This document shows, piece after piece, positions 49,235 to 59,740 of a stretch of 64,000 nt of DNA. Position numbers and translations under genes: made by a program. The stretch covers positions 20,959,458-21,023,457 of the forward strand of contig JAKZAP010000018.1 of assembly GCA_023053575.1 (NCBI GenBank), written 5' to 3'. Below the pieces are notes generated by a model. It saw only the letters and a list, made by a program, of their open reading frames with translations. It searched no databases and was not told the DNA's origin. How positions within the stretch are numbered: the stretch's first letter is position 1; each line of letters starts with the position of its first letter. Source of the stretch: Branchinecta lynchi. Its lineage: Eukaryota > Arthropoda > Branchiopoda > Anostraca > Branchinectidae.

Positions 49235-50149
49235 CTGAAAAACAAAGAAATAATATTAGGGCATCCAGAAATAATATTAGGGCGTCCACAGCCCCTAACA
49301 TGGTTTTCTTTCTAGATTTTATACCGCTTTCAGCTTCCTCGTGACCACGCAAGGTTTACCATCTCAATTCAAACTTTACAAACAAAAATACGGTAACCTG
49401 ATTTAAACGCCTCGTCCAGTGCGTTCTCACTTGCTGCACGACGTGCGCGGAAAACCAAGAATATTGTGTGACATGTGTTCTTCAAAACAATTCTTATCAT
49501 TATTTCCTCCCTGAAACTTCAAACTTGGTATTTTTGTCCACTCTAATAGGCCTTTGGCTCATCTTAACATTCGACACACTCAAGATATTGCAAGGTCAAG
49601 TAGAATTTTGTATACAAAGAAAATAATAATATGTCGACTAAAGTGCCTAAAGTACCAGTGGAATTCAAAAAGGTTAATTTATCAGAATAGTTAAAAAAGA
49701 TTAATTATCAAAAAGAATAATTATCAGATTTACACAAACGAGAATAAGGCATTGAAACTGAACAGAAATAAACAAATAAGGGCACTAGAATTTTAGGACA
49801 AGATCAAGGACCTTTTATGAGGGTCTAGCCCCCCCCCATCCACACTCACCCGTTACCAACCCCCTCCTAAATGAAAATATGAAGGAAATTGTAGAAAATC
49901 TTATTAAAAACTGCAGTTTGGAACGCGAGTACTTAAGGATTTTCCCTAGTAGAGTAGAAAGAGTAGAAACGCGTGACGCCGGCTCGCTCGTCTCAATATA
50001 AAATACGGCATTATATTAACACTGCGTGGGGGGGGGGGGGGGCTTTTTTATGAGCCCTGCGACTCCCAATAATGCTTTCTGGTAAAAAAAAAATACCGGT
50101 CGGGTTTGATTGAGATGACAAGAAATCAAAGTTTTCGAAGTTTCGTTTT
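49235..50149. other. Upstream ECT2 intron, unassigned
   Basis: A 21-bp direct duplication (AGAAATAATATTAGGGC) adjoins the exon a acceptor. A minus-strand 40-codon open stretch near 49395-49510 was examined as a possible BRCT exon and left uncalled. G-tract near 50028. Confidence 0.35.
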
Positions 50150-51402
50150 ACGGCCCATGCAGCTTCTGGCAATGTCGGTCGGGCGGTCTGTCCAACGATT
50201 GCGAGTTAGGGTACTTCCAGATGTGCTAGGACGATGAAACTTGGCAGGCATATGAGGACCCAACCAAACTAACTAGGAAATAATCGGTTTCCCGATCCGA
50301 CCATATGGGGGGGAGGAGGGAGGGAGGGGGAATCTAGAAAATTTAATCGAGCGTAACTTTCGAACTTAATATTGAACAGAAGATATGTCTCTGATATCGT
50401 TTTTGAAGTCCGGATCAAACCCGATCAAACTGACTTGAGAATACAAATTTATCCGTGTCATACATAACTTTGGAACAGTGATCGGATTCCTCTGAAATTT
50501 AACAACTAGACAGAGGACATGTCTAGGATGTTCTTTTTCATGCCAAGACCGGATCCAACAACTGTTGGGGGGGGGGGATACGTTACCCGCTTAGATTAGA
50601 GAGACCGGGATGGAACTTGGTGAGAATGACAAGCAAAATATGCTCTGGACAAATCCTTAACTGAACCGGATTGGATCCGGGCACTGTGGGGGAAGCTGGA
50701 CGGGGGGGGGGGGGGGAGTCCGGAATTCCGGTGATCGCGATTTAAGGTACTTCCAGATATACTCGGACGATCAAACTTAGCTGGAACATCAGAGATTCGG
50801 CAAGATTGGCCTAGAAATCGTCACTTCCCGACCATTCTTTAAAGTACTAATCTTAACCGCAAAGTAAAAACATATACTCTTTAAAGTACTAATCTTAACC
50901 GCAAAGTAAAAACATATACTTTTAAGCAAACTATGAGCTACATTTTCATGATCCCCATTTTGAGTCATTTTTGCCTCAAGGGTTTTCCTTACAAATAAAT
51001 TTCTAGCTCCCTTAAAATGCGCATCTTAACCGCAAAGTAAAAACAAAGTACTTTTGGATCGAACGATCCATTTCGGCACATGATCATCTGTTCCACAAGG
51101 GTTTTGCTAAGAAATTCATTTCTAGCACACTAAAATTGCAAAAAGTGAAAGAAAAAAAAATTTGGACCAGACGATATATTAATTTTCCCCAAGGGCGCCT
51201 TTAAAGTGCGCATCATTAGCCTCCAGCCAAGTTTAAAAAAAAAAATACTTTTCACCAAACGATACATTCTCGTGATTTCTAAGGGTCTATGGTCATTCTA
51301 TTCTTATCTCAAGGATTCGAACAAACCTATGCCATGACCCATGAAAAGGCAAATTCCATATTTCATCCCCCGCAAGTGCCATGTGGGCTGCCAGCTCTTG
51401 TT
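50150..51402 (-). repeat. Family A element (reverse)
   Basis: GTCGGTCGGGCGGTCTGTCC lies near the left end and GCCATGTGGGCTGCCAGCTC..TTGTT at the right end. G-runs at about 50568 and 50702. The terminal hairpin is degraded. Confidence 0.7.
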
Positions 51403-51479
51403 ATTGATTTGGTTTATCTATGAACTGGGTCCACTGGGCTCCACTTTTGAGTTCTAAAATCTAACTGTTATTAAATATT

Positions 51480-51903
51480 TCTCCGGCTGTTGTGTAGGTC
51501 GCTGTGTCAAGCACTGAACTATTTGCATTACGCAAAATGTGATCCTCCAGCATTTCTAGTTTGTATGGCAATTACAGCTTCGCTCAAGTACCATCCGGGT
51601 GTGCTTGCCCTCTATGTGGTAATGGAGTTGATGATTTGGTCTATGTTCTGTGCCGGTTTCCAGAGCTTTCTGGGTTAAGAAGGGAATTATTGGGAGGTGA
51701 GCTTACGTTACTTCCTGACATCTTAAAGAGCACGACACCAAGCGTTCCATGTAATTTTGTAGATTTTTTGATGGTGTGGTGAAATTTCGAGAGAGACATG
51801 TCGGAGTTTAGTTCATGTAAAGTTATTTTGTTTTGTTGTTTTACATCTATTTTCTTGTATATGGCCTTTGGCTTTGAATAAATTATTATTATTATATTAT
51901 TAT
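51480..51903 (+). pseudogene. LINE 3' tail with CPLC motif and (ATT)n end
   Basis: The frame has CACPLCGNGVDDLVYVLCRF and PELSGLRRELLGGELTLLPD, then a stop at 51780. A 3' UTR ends at AATAAATTATTATTATT (about 51878-51903). The (ATT)n tail is the same type as the LINE at 26985. The insertion lies between two family A copies. No RT catalytic motifs. Confidence 0.7.
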
Positions 51904-53060
51904 ACCAATCGCTTTTCGGTCGGTCGGTCGATCTGTCGGTCCACTGTTCTCAAGTTAGGGTACTTCCAGAAGAGCTAGGACGATGAAAGTTGGCATGCAT
52001 ATTACGGACCCAGCCAAACTAGCTTGGAAATAGTCCCTTGCACGAACTAACCATCGTGGGGGAGGCGGAGGTAGCGGAATCCGGAAAATAGGGGCATGCA
52101 TAACTTTCGAACGGGTGATCGGATCTTAATGAAACTTGATATCCGAGTTGACATCTGGAAAGACCTCGTGTCTCAGGTGTCTCATTTCAAGTCCGGACCG
52201 TATCCGATGGATCTGGGGGCAGGGAATCGGAGGGGGAAACCGGAAATCGTGTGAAATTCTCGTGGCGCGATGGGAACGAAACTTGGTGGGGAGATCAAGC
52301 ACAAGCTCTAGTCAAATAACTGACAGAACTGGACGGGATTGGGACACTATGGGGGGAGTTGGAGGGGGGTTCGGGAATTCCGGCGGGGGAGGTGCAGACA
52401 GCGGGATCCGGAAATTAGTGGCATGCATAACTCGGGTTGTCAGATCTTAATGAAACTTGTTATCTTGGAAGACCTCATATCTCAGATGTCCCATTTCAAG
52501 TCCGAGCCGGATCTGATGAACTGGGGGGGGGGGAGGAAGAACTGGAAATCTTGTGACACGCATAGACTGGAACGATCAGGATGAAACTTAGTGGGAAGTA
52601 CAGGCACAAGTCCTAGGTGCATCAGTGCATCGGACCGGATTCGGGTACCGAGAGGGGGGGGGGCTGTAGGGAAGTGTCTAAAATTCCGGTGATCGTGAGT
52701 TAAGGTACTTCCACATGTGCTAAGACGATAAAACTTTGCTGGAGCAGTAGAAACTTGACATCGTTGGGTTAGACATCGTCACCGATCCAACCATCCCTTA
52801 AAGAGCTTATACTAGGCAAAATTTTCTTTTTCACGATAGCCATGAGTACACGATCCTTTTTGCCTCAGGGATTTTGCTTAGAAATCAATTTTTAGCACCC
52901 ACCTTACCCGAAAAGGAAAAAAAAACTTTTGACCTCAATTCCATCCTCTGACCCGCAGCCTTGCAAGTTGGGTGCATCTTAACCGAAAAGTGAAAAAAAT
53001 ACTTTTGAGAATCACTTCCATCTGACCTGCAAGTGTCATATGAGCTTACATTTCTTGTTA
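51903..53060 (-). repeat. Family A element (reverse), tandem partner 1
   Basis: Starts at CGCTTTTCGGTCGGTCGGTC and ends GTCATATGAGCTTACATTTC..TTGTTA. Interior G-runs near 52523 and 52655. It is followed immediately by a second A copy in the same orientation. Confidence 0.75.
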
Positions 53061-54275
53061 TGGCATTAGCAGCTCCGCCCAAGTGCCATATACCCATAAC
53101 TTCTCGGTCCGTCGGTCGGTCGGTCTGTCTGTCAGGCCACTATTCTCGAGTTAGGATACTTCCAGACGAGCCACGACGATGAAACTTGCAAGGCATATCA
53201 GGGACCCGACCAAACTAATTTGAAAATAATATTTGCCGGATCCGACCATCGTGGGGGGAGGTGGAGACGGCGGCCCAGAATTTAGGAGCACGCATAACTT
53301 TCGAACAGGTGATCGGATCTTAATGAAACTTGATATTTGGAAAGACGTCACGTCTCAGACGTCCCATTTCAAGTCCAGACCGAATCCGATGAGTGTGGGG
53401 GGGGGGGGGGGGTCGGAGGGGGGGAACCGGAAATCTTGTGTCACGCTTAGAACAAGAGCGATCGGGATGAAACTTCGTGGGAAGAAAAAGCACAAGCCCT
53501 ATATGTACATCATTAACAGAACTAGACCGGATTCGTCCACTGTGGGCGGGAGTTAGAGGGGGGTTCCGGGTGAGCAGTAGTTAAGTTACTTCCAGGTGGG
53601 CTTGGTCAATGAGACTTGGCAGGCAAATCAGGGACCATACCAGATGAACCTGGAAACAGTCAACTTCCCAATCTTGAGGTATGTATAACTTCCGAACGGG
53701 GTGATCGGATCATAATGAAACTTGATATTTAGAAAGACCACATGTTTTCGAATGTCCCGTTTCAAGTCCGGACCGGATCAAACGAATTGCGAGGGGGGGC
53801 GGAGGGGGAAACCGGAAATCGTGTTATACACGCTTAGAGTGGGGCGATGAGGATGACATTTGTTGGGAAGAACAAGCACAACCCCTGCATAAATCAGTGA
53901 TTGAATCGGACTGGATTTGGAAACTGTGGGGGGGGAGTCCTGGTGATCTCAAATTAAGGTACTTCGACATGTAATAAGACTATGAAACTTGGCTTGAACG
54001 TTAGACACTTGACAAGATTGGCTTAGCGAATGATATACTTTCGTGACCTAATGATGGTTTGTGTACCACTTCATTTGCTTACAAAATGGATTGCTACCCC
54101 CCTTAAATTGCGCATTGTAATCGCAAAGTGCATGGCATATTTTTACTAAACCACACATTTTTTATGAATCGAAAGGTCCATAATCGTCCGTGCCTCAACA
54201 CAGCAAGAATCTTAGTAGTTACTATTCCCTACTGCGTATGCTTGCAAGTGCCATATGAGCTTACAGCTCTTGTTA
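53061..54275 (-). repeat. Family A element (reverse), tandem partner 2
   Basis: Starts AGTGCCATATACCCATAACT with CGGTCCGTCGGTCGGTCGGT and ends CATATGAGCTTACAGCTCTT..GTTAA. G-run of about 16 near 53397. Head-to-tail with the preceding copy. Confidence 0.75.
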
Positions 54276-54770
54276 ATTGCACAAGTGAAGTTAAAAAGTC
54301 GGATTCAAGATACGTCAGTAGCAGCTTGGTTCAAGCCCTAGATCATATCAGACGTAGCTTGCATCCCAAACCCTGATTCGGAGTTGTTTAGAAGACGTAG
54401 CTTGAATCAGACATTGATTTAGAGAAACCCTGACTCGTGCGAAATAAAATATATAACTCGCCTTTTTTAGTCAGAGTGTCTCTGACTAAGAAGTGTGTTT
54501 TTGCCACTCTTGTCCTACGTAGGACATACAAATCACTCTATTTCAGAAAATTACAAATTTGTCATTTTTGCAGCAGGGATTCGGACCATAAGTGACTATT
54601 TCAAGTTTTTGTTCATGAAACTAAAAGTAAGTCGTTTACTTTTACAGAGACGATTCCGACCAAAAGTGAACATTTCATGAAAATTAGTTTCACTCCTAAT
54701 TCACTCTCTGTTTTGGGCCAAAAGCCACTCTCTAAATATTTTTGATGTGGCAACCCTGCATCCGAGACAT
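54276..54770. other. Unassigned DNA
   Basis: Contains short direct repeats (GACGTAGCTTG.ATC twice near 54350-54400) and no recognised gene. Confidence 0.3.
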
Positions 54771-55938
54771 GTGTTCTTTCCGAACATCAAGTTCCATTAA
54801 TATCCGATCACCCGTTGAAAAGTTGGACATTTCTCAAGATTTCGAAAAACCCCTCCCTCCACTCCCCCACGATGGTCAAATCGGAGAAACGTAAATTCAG
54901 TTAAAATTGTAAGTAAGATAAGTTAAAATCGTAAGTTATAATTGTCGAGTCCCTGATATGCCTTCCAAGTTTTGTCGTCCTAGCACATGTGTAAGCATCT
55001 TAACTCAATATCACCCGAATTCCAGAACACTCCCTCCAACTACCCCGGCAGTGCTCGGACCCGGTCCGGTCTTATCAACTACGTATCTGGAGCTTGTGCT
55101 TGTTCCTCCCACCAAGTTTCATCCCGATCCCACACTCTGAACGTGTCACACGATTTCCAGCTACCCCCCCCCCCATCCAACTCCCCCCCAAAGTCATCAG
55201 ATTAGTTTCGGACTTGACGTGTGACATCGGAGACACGAGGTCTTTCCGAATACCAAGTTTCATTAAGATCCGATTACCCATTCAAAAGTTCGACATAAGT
55301 CAATATTCCGGATCCCCCTCCATTCACTCCCCCACGGTGGTCGGAACGGGAAAGTGACTACTTCCATGTTAGTTTGGTAGGGTCCCTAACATGCCTGCAA
55401 AGTTGCATCGTCCTAGCACATATGTAAGCATCTTAACTCGGGATCACAGGAATCCCGGAACCCTCGCTCCAACTCCCCCACAGTGCTCAGATCCGGTCCG
55501 GTCTTGCCAACTATCTATCTAGAGCTTGTGCTTGTTCTTCCCACCAAGGTTCATCCCGATCCGCCCACACTGAACATGTCACACGATTTCCGGTTCCCCC
55601 CCCCCCAACTCCCCGCAAAATAATTGGATCCGTTTCAGACTTGATGTGTGACATCTGAAACACAAGGTCTTTTCAAATATCAAGTTTCATTAGGATCCGA
55701 TTCCCCGTTCAAAAGTTAGACATACGTCAATATTCTGGATACCCCCTCCCTCCGCTCCCCCCACGGTGGTCGGATCGGAGAAGTGACTATTTCCAAGTTA
55801 GTTTTGTCGGGTCCATAAAATGCCTGCCAAGTTTTATCGTCCTAGCACATCTGGAAGTACCCTAACTCGCGATCACCGGACTGACCGACAGACCGGCGGA
55901 AAAGTGATCGGTATATGGCACTTGGCTGGAAGGCAAGT
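54770..55938 (+). repeat. Family A element, 5'-truncated
   Basis: Two reiterated interior blocks are present (TGTAAGCATCTTAACTC at about 54987 and 55425). The 3' hairpin GGCACTTGGCTGGAAGGCAAGTGCC is at about 55917-55942, preceded by GACTGACCGACAGACCGGCG. The 5' end is missing. Confidence 0.75.
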
Positions 55939-56569
55939 GCCAAAAAATTTAATTAGATATGTAGTACTCACCTGTCTTGTTGATCTGTGTATTTTATTTA
56001 TGAATTGAACGCTTAAACTGACTTTTTTAATACTGACACATCCAAAGCTATTTTTATACATATTAAGGATATTACGGATTAAATCACTATTTATATAACG
56101 AGAAGTCTTCACTTTTTTTTAATATTCTTCCTCCTGAGCTATCAGTTTCATTTCATACTGTACTATTCATAATTCATTTTCTCGGTGGAATGTTGCCTGA
56201 ATATTTGTACTCCCTTCCTTTGTTTTCTGATGGTTCGGTACATTGACACGGTTATTTAACGCGTAATGCTTCGATGAGGTCTCAGCCATTGGTTGTTACT
56301 GAGAGCTCAAGGTTTTCACTTAGAAATTCAGTAAGAAAAATACGGAATCAATGCATACATCTTTTTTATTCCAATTTTTCTACATCCACAATTAAAACTA
56401 AAGTAAAATCTCATCTCCTGGAATATAATTAATTGGTAATTTTTTATTTTCATTTTAACTGATTCTACTGTGGTTCATTGGTCGTCCATGTCTCCCTGCA
56501 TTCCGTTCTTCTTTTTAGTATTTTTTTTTTTTTTTAAGTTGGGAGTTTTAATGGTTTATTATTATACAA

Positions 56570-56755
56570 CAGATACGTCAGCTATGATTCTTCATCAGCT
56601 GACAGCCTGACGAGGACCCTTGCCAAGAAGGGCCGAAATATCGCTGATGAAGAATCATAGCTGAAAGCTGATGAAGAATCATCGCTGATGTATCCGTTGT
56701 AAACATTGTTTGAATAAATGTTTCAAAGTCAGCTTGGGCTCAAAGAATAGTTTTA
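56570..56755. mobile_element. Family C foldback element
   Basis: The arms TCAGCTATGATTCTTCATCA and its complement TGATGAAGAATCATAGCTGA flank GGACCCTTGCCAAGAAGGGC. The right end carries the complete terminus (GTCAGCTTGGGCTCAAAGAA). A short internal duplication of the arm is seen. Confidence 0.8.
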
Positions 56756-56759
56756 ATGG

Positions 56760-57190
56760 TTGGTGGGTATGGCGGCGTGTATACGTTGTAAGTATTATTT
56801 TGTGTTGTATTTACACTTAGATCAGTTATTAATTGGCTTATAAGGTCCCGCCTTCTCGTTCTTTGTCTCAGTCAATCAAGGACGAAAACGCTTTACAATA
56901 GAAAACTGGCAGTTTTTGGTGCTGCGGACCCCTCCTTGTGCTGCAATTTCCCCATCCTAAACCCTATTCGATAGTTTAAGTGATGTCTGACTTCTGTAAG
57001 ATAAGAGCTATCGCTCACGAACGCAATGATTGGCCAGACGAACAAATAATAGAAACAAAGAAAGTTTGGTTTTATAACTTTGTTCCATAATCTTATGGAA
57101 AAATGCTATTTAAACACTGGTTTCTTGTCAAATCACTGTTTAATCGCCGATAAGGGTAATGGGCTTATCAAATGCTTATCAACTATCTTC
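56760..57190. other. Upstream region of the DOMON gene
   Basis: No gene is visible; it presumably contains upstream regulatory DNA. No specific site can be assigned beyond the TATA box. Confidence 0.3.
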
Positions 57191-57193
57191 CAA

Positions 57194-57202
57194 TATATAT
57201 AG
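57194..57202 (+). promoter_or_regulatory. TATA box and initiator of the DOMON gene
   Basis: TATATATAG at 57194-57202 is followed 25 bases after its start by the initiator-like CTCAACG (A at about 57219). This predicts a leader of about 31 bases before AT|GTAAGT at 57250-57257. Spacing is standard for a TATA-driven RNA polymerase II promoter. Confidence 0.65.
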
Positions 57203-57218
57203 CGGCAAAATGTCCCTC

Positions 57219-59566
57219 AACGATATTCTTTAACCGAATCTTTGCTACGATGTAAGTGCACATTTTCTTCACCATAGAATATACTAATTTTTCCCGCTGT
57301 GATCCCTTCTAGCCCCGAACTAAACTATTACGATAAACAAGTACTATTAGGCTAGGCTGAACCCTAAGTATCTATAGCATCTAGTATGTTCAGAAATGAA
57401 TACTCAAAGAATGTTGGCCCTGCACCCTAGTAATTATTCGTTGTCATATCGTGATGAATGTCATCCTCAACCTTATTCGCCCTAGTGTTTGAGCCAGATT
57501 AGACCTCGGATACCCTATTGACACCAATCTTTCCCGTGGAGGCTTTCTTTCAAAGTATCCGTGATTCTAATATGATTCCAGATAGTTTACAGTCTCTCAA
57601 TATCTTCACAGTAGCCCATAAACAGCTTCTGAACGCACTTCTCGCTCGTGCTCACGCACAGCCGATAGTTATCTAGCCTTTGTCCTGACCGTAGACACCA
57701 ACTTCCATTAGGTTTGCTGACCAATTACTGGAAGACCCCCATCGCCACATTCCCGAAAGACCACAGAGCAGCAAGTTCCAAAGATCCGACCCATGCGTAG
57801 GCAGGCTGCAACTCCTCCAGTGAGGTTTCCTCCAATACTTCTAAAACAAATTATTTCCTTCTTTAATCTCAAAGTTTATTGCTACACTTTGTATTGCTAC
57901 ACTTTGTATTTTATGGCACTTGCCTTCCAGCCAAGTGTCACGTACATGTCATTTTTCCGTCGGTCGGTATTTATAAGACAGGTATTCTTTTTCATTTATT
58001 AAAACCGCTTGCGTGACTTTGAACAACCAAGACTGATTGAAGGCAGCGCAACTGGTCTCCTGAATCGGGCTTTCATTAATACTCTTTTTTCGTTGGCTGC
58101 TTATAGACTGTTTAGAAGAATATCGACAGATTTTACAAAAATAATCATTTTTTACGAAAATCTACTATTTTTAAGAAAAAATCAACCGTTTTTACGAAAA
58201 TGTAGGTGCTTTTTACCGACAACATTGGGAGGTGGGTCTCCCCCTCCCGCCTTACGTCACACCTCTGCAGATGTATTCTTTTCGCTTTAAAGACCAATCA
58301 ACAACTTTAAATTTCCAGGTTTCGTCTAGTTCTTGCATCAGCTCTTCTCATCTCCGCCGCATTGGCCAGCCCCCTGGTCAAGAGCAACAGGGTTGCCGTC
58401 GACCCCAACTATGAGCTCAGCTGGGAGGTATCAGCTGATGCCATCACATTCACCGTGGTAGCTCAGACCACCGGCTGGGTTGGCATTGGCATCAGCGAGG
58501 GAGGCGGGATGGTCGATGCCGATATTGCTGTTGGTGGAGTCGGCGCTGACGGCGCTTCATACTTCGGGGTAAGTAACAATTATGTAGGGCTTGTTTATCA
58601 TGACGAATAATTTCCATGTTTACACACAAAATCAAATTCAATCTTCGTTGGGTAAAGTCGCCTTTACTTGGACCATCGTGTAGACTACTTCTTTCTTGCA
58701 GCTATAGATTACTGCTGATTAAATAAGAAAAACTAAACGTTTAAATTGTGGTCTCTAGTTTTACCCTAAAATGTGTGGTTAATTCTATGATGTTTGACGA
58801 ACGGAATTTACAATCTGTAGGCTAGTATTTATTAGACATTCTTTTTTAACTTAGATTGTGTGTACAGAGTGACCTAGATAGTTTACTTTAAATGTTTTAG
58901 TTTACTCCCGCAACGCTGAGCCACGTAATAAGTTCACTCAAGCGACGGATGTATTACTTTATATACTGAAGCGACCCCCCGCCCCGCACCACCTACCAGA
59001 GCCATGTGTACAATATTCTTTGAGTCCATGCTTCCTTCCCCGAAGATGACCCTGAAGATTGACAGCCTGACGAGGACCCTTGCCAAGAAGGGCCGAAATA
59101 TCGCTGCTAAAGCATCGTAGCTGACGTACCCGTTTTATGCCATGTATACATTAACAAGGTTTTAAGTTCAAGAACATTTAAGGACCAACTATTATTTTCT
59201 TTTATACGAATATAAAATTATATAGAATTCAGATGATAAATATATTTATTTTATTTATTATATTTTGTATCCTATTGTCTTGCAGAAAAAAACTAAAGCC
59301 CAATTTTTCCTTTTAAGGATTACTACTCCGCCGGATCTGGTGCCCCAACACTCGACGCCGAGCAAAACTGGGAACTAGTCTCCGCCTCCGAGGACGCTAC
59401 AAGCACCACCCTCGTCATTACCCGCGCTATTGCCACCACCGATGCCGCTGAGGACAACGTAATCCCCGCTGGCGACGTGAATGTCATCTTTGCCTGGGGT
59501 GTCGACGATGTGATCGCCTATCACGATACCAACCGAGGACAGGCCATCCTCAATCTTCTTGGTTAA
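57219..59566 (+). CDS. Small secreted DOMON-domain protein (166 aa), three exons
   Basis: Exon 1 is about 57219-57251 (leader plus AT), exon 2 is 58319-58568 and exon 3 is 59318-59566, stop TAA. Introns of 1067 and 749 bp are GT-AG (ACGAT|GTAAGT / TTTCCAG|G; TTCGGG|GTAAGT / TTTTAAG|GATTAC). The protein starts with a signal peptide, MFRLVLASALLISAALA. It then has a single DOMON beta-sandwich: DPNYELSWEVSADAITFTVV, GWVGIGISEGGGMVDADIAV, DYYSAGSGAPTLD and a C-terminal VDDVIAYHDTNRGQ. DOMON domains bind haem or sugar in secreted redox proteins; no monooxygenase domain follows, so the role is unknown. The start codon appears split between exons 1 and 2. The exon 2-3 join is certain from homology; exon 1 is inferred. 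Confidence 0.88.
57908..57972 (-). repeat. Family A 3' hairpin fragment
   Basis: TGGCACTTGCCTTCCAGCCA followed by AGTGTCACGTACATG and CCGTCGGTCGGT matches the family A terminus; the rest of the element is absent. It lies in DOMON intron 1. Confidence 0.6.
58319..58568 (+). CDS. DOMON gene exon 2
   Basis: Begins with the G of the presumed split ATG, then 83 codons covering the signal peptide and the first half of the DOMON fold, ending ASYFG before GTAAGT. The previous 18 bases form an acceptor (AAATTTCCAG). Confidence 0.88.
59017..59135 (+). mobile_element. Family C element in DOMON intron 2
   Basis: ATTCTTTGAGTCCATGCTTCC, then GACAGCCTGACGAGGACCCT and TTGCCAAGAAGGGCCGAAAT. Internally deleted compared with the hairpin copies. 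Confidence 0.75.
59318..59566 (+). CDS. DOMON gene exon 3
   Basis: 82 codons plus TAA, phase 0, starting DYYSAGSGAPTLDAEQNWEL and ending YHDTNRGQAILNLLG. It completes the DOMON domain right up to the C-terminus. Confidence 0.9.
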   Translation, partial: DYYSAGSGAPTLDAEQNWELVSASEDATSTTLVITRAIATTDAAEDNVIPAGDVNVIFAWGVDDVIAYHDTNRGQAILNLLG

Positions 59567-59643
59567 TCGATTTTGTCCACTATGTTTAATTAAATGATTT
59601 TCCGAGAGGATATCTGACGAGTTTCAATTCGGAATCCGAGTAA

Positions 59644-59649
59644 AATAAA
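59644..59649 (+). promoter_or_regulatory. Polyadenylation signal of the DOMON gene
   Basis: AATAAA 78 bases after the stop codon. It lies about 90 bases before the start of a family A element. Confidence 0.6.
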
Positions 59650-59740
59650 ACTGATAAAAAGGAAAAATTCGAAGAGAGCTGTTTCCGTAGCGGTTGGCAG
59701 CAGTCATCATACAACAGAAATAGGAAAAGAAGAAAAAAAA

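Larger units (their letters stand above)
43720..49008 (-). other. ECT2 intron between exons a and b (5.3 kb)
   Basis: Bounded by CAAG|GTAAGT and TCTTATAG. Contains C and F scraps, two H elements (with nested LINE tail and nested B), and one D element. Confidence 0.85.

Noticed and set aside
49395..49510. Possible ECT2 BRCT exon (frame ending RARRAASENALDEAFKS)
   Set aside because: The donor (AG|GTTACC) is poor and similarity to the BRCT end is too weak.
55873..56112. Minus-strand frame with a strong donor ACAG|GTGAGT near 55974
   Set aside because: No acceptor or homology could be matched; the frame (FINKIHRSTRQ) does not fit BRCT sequence.
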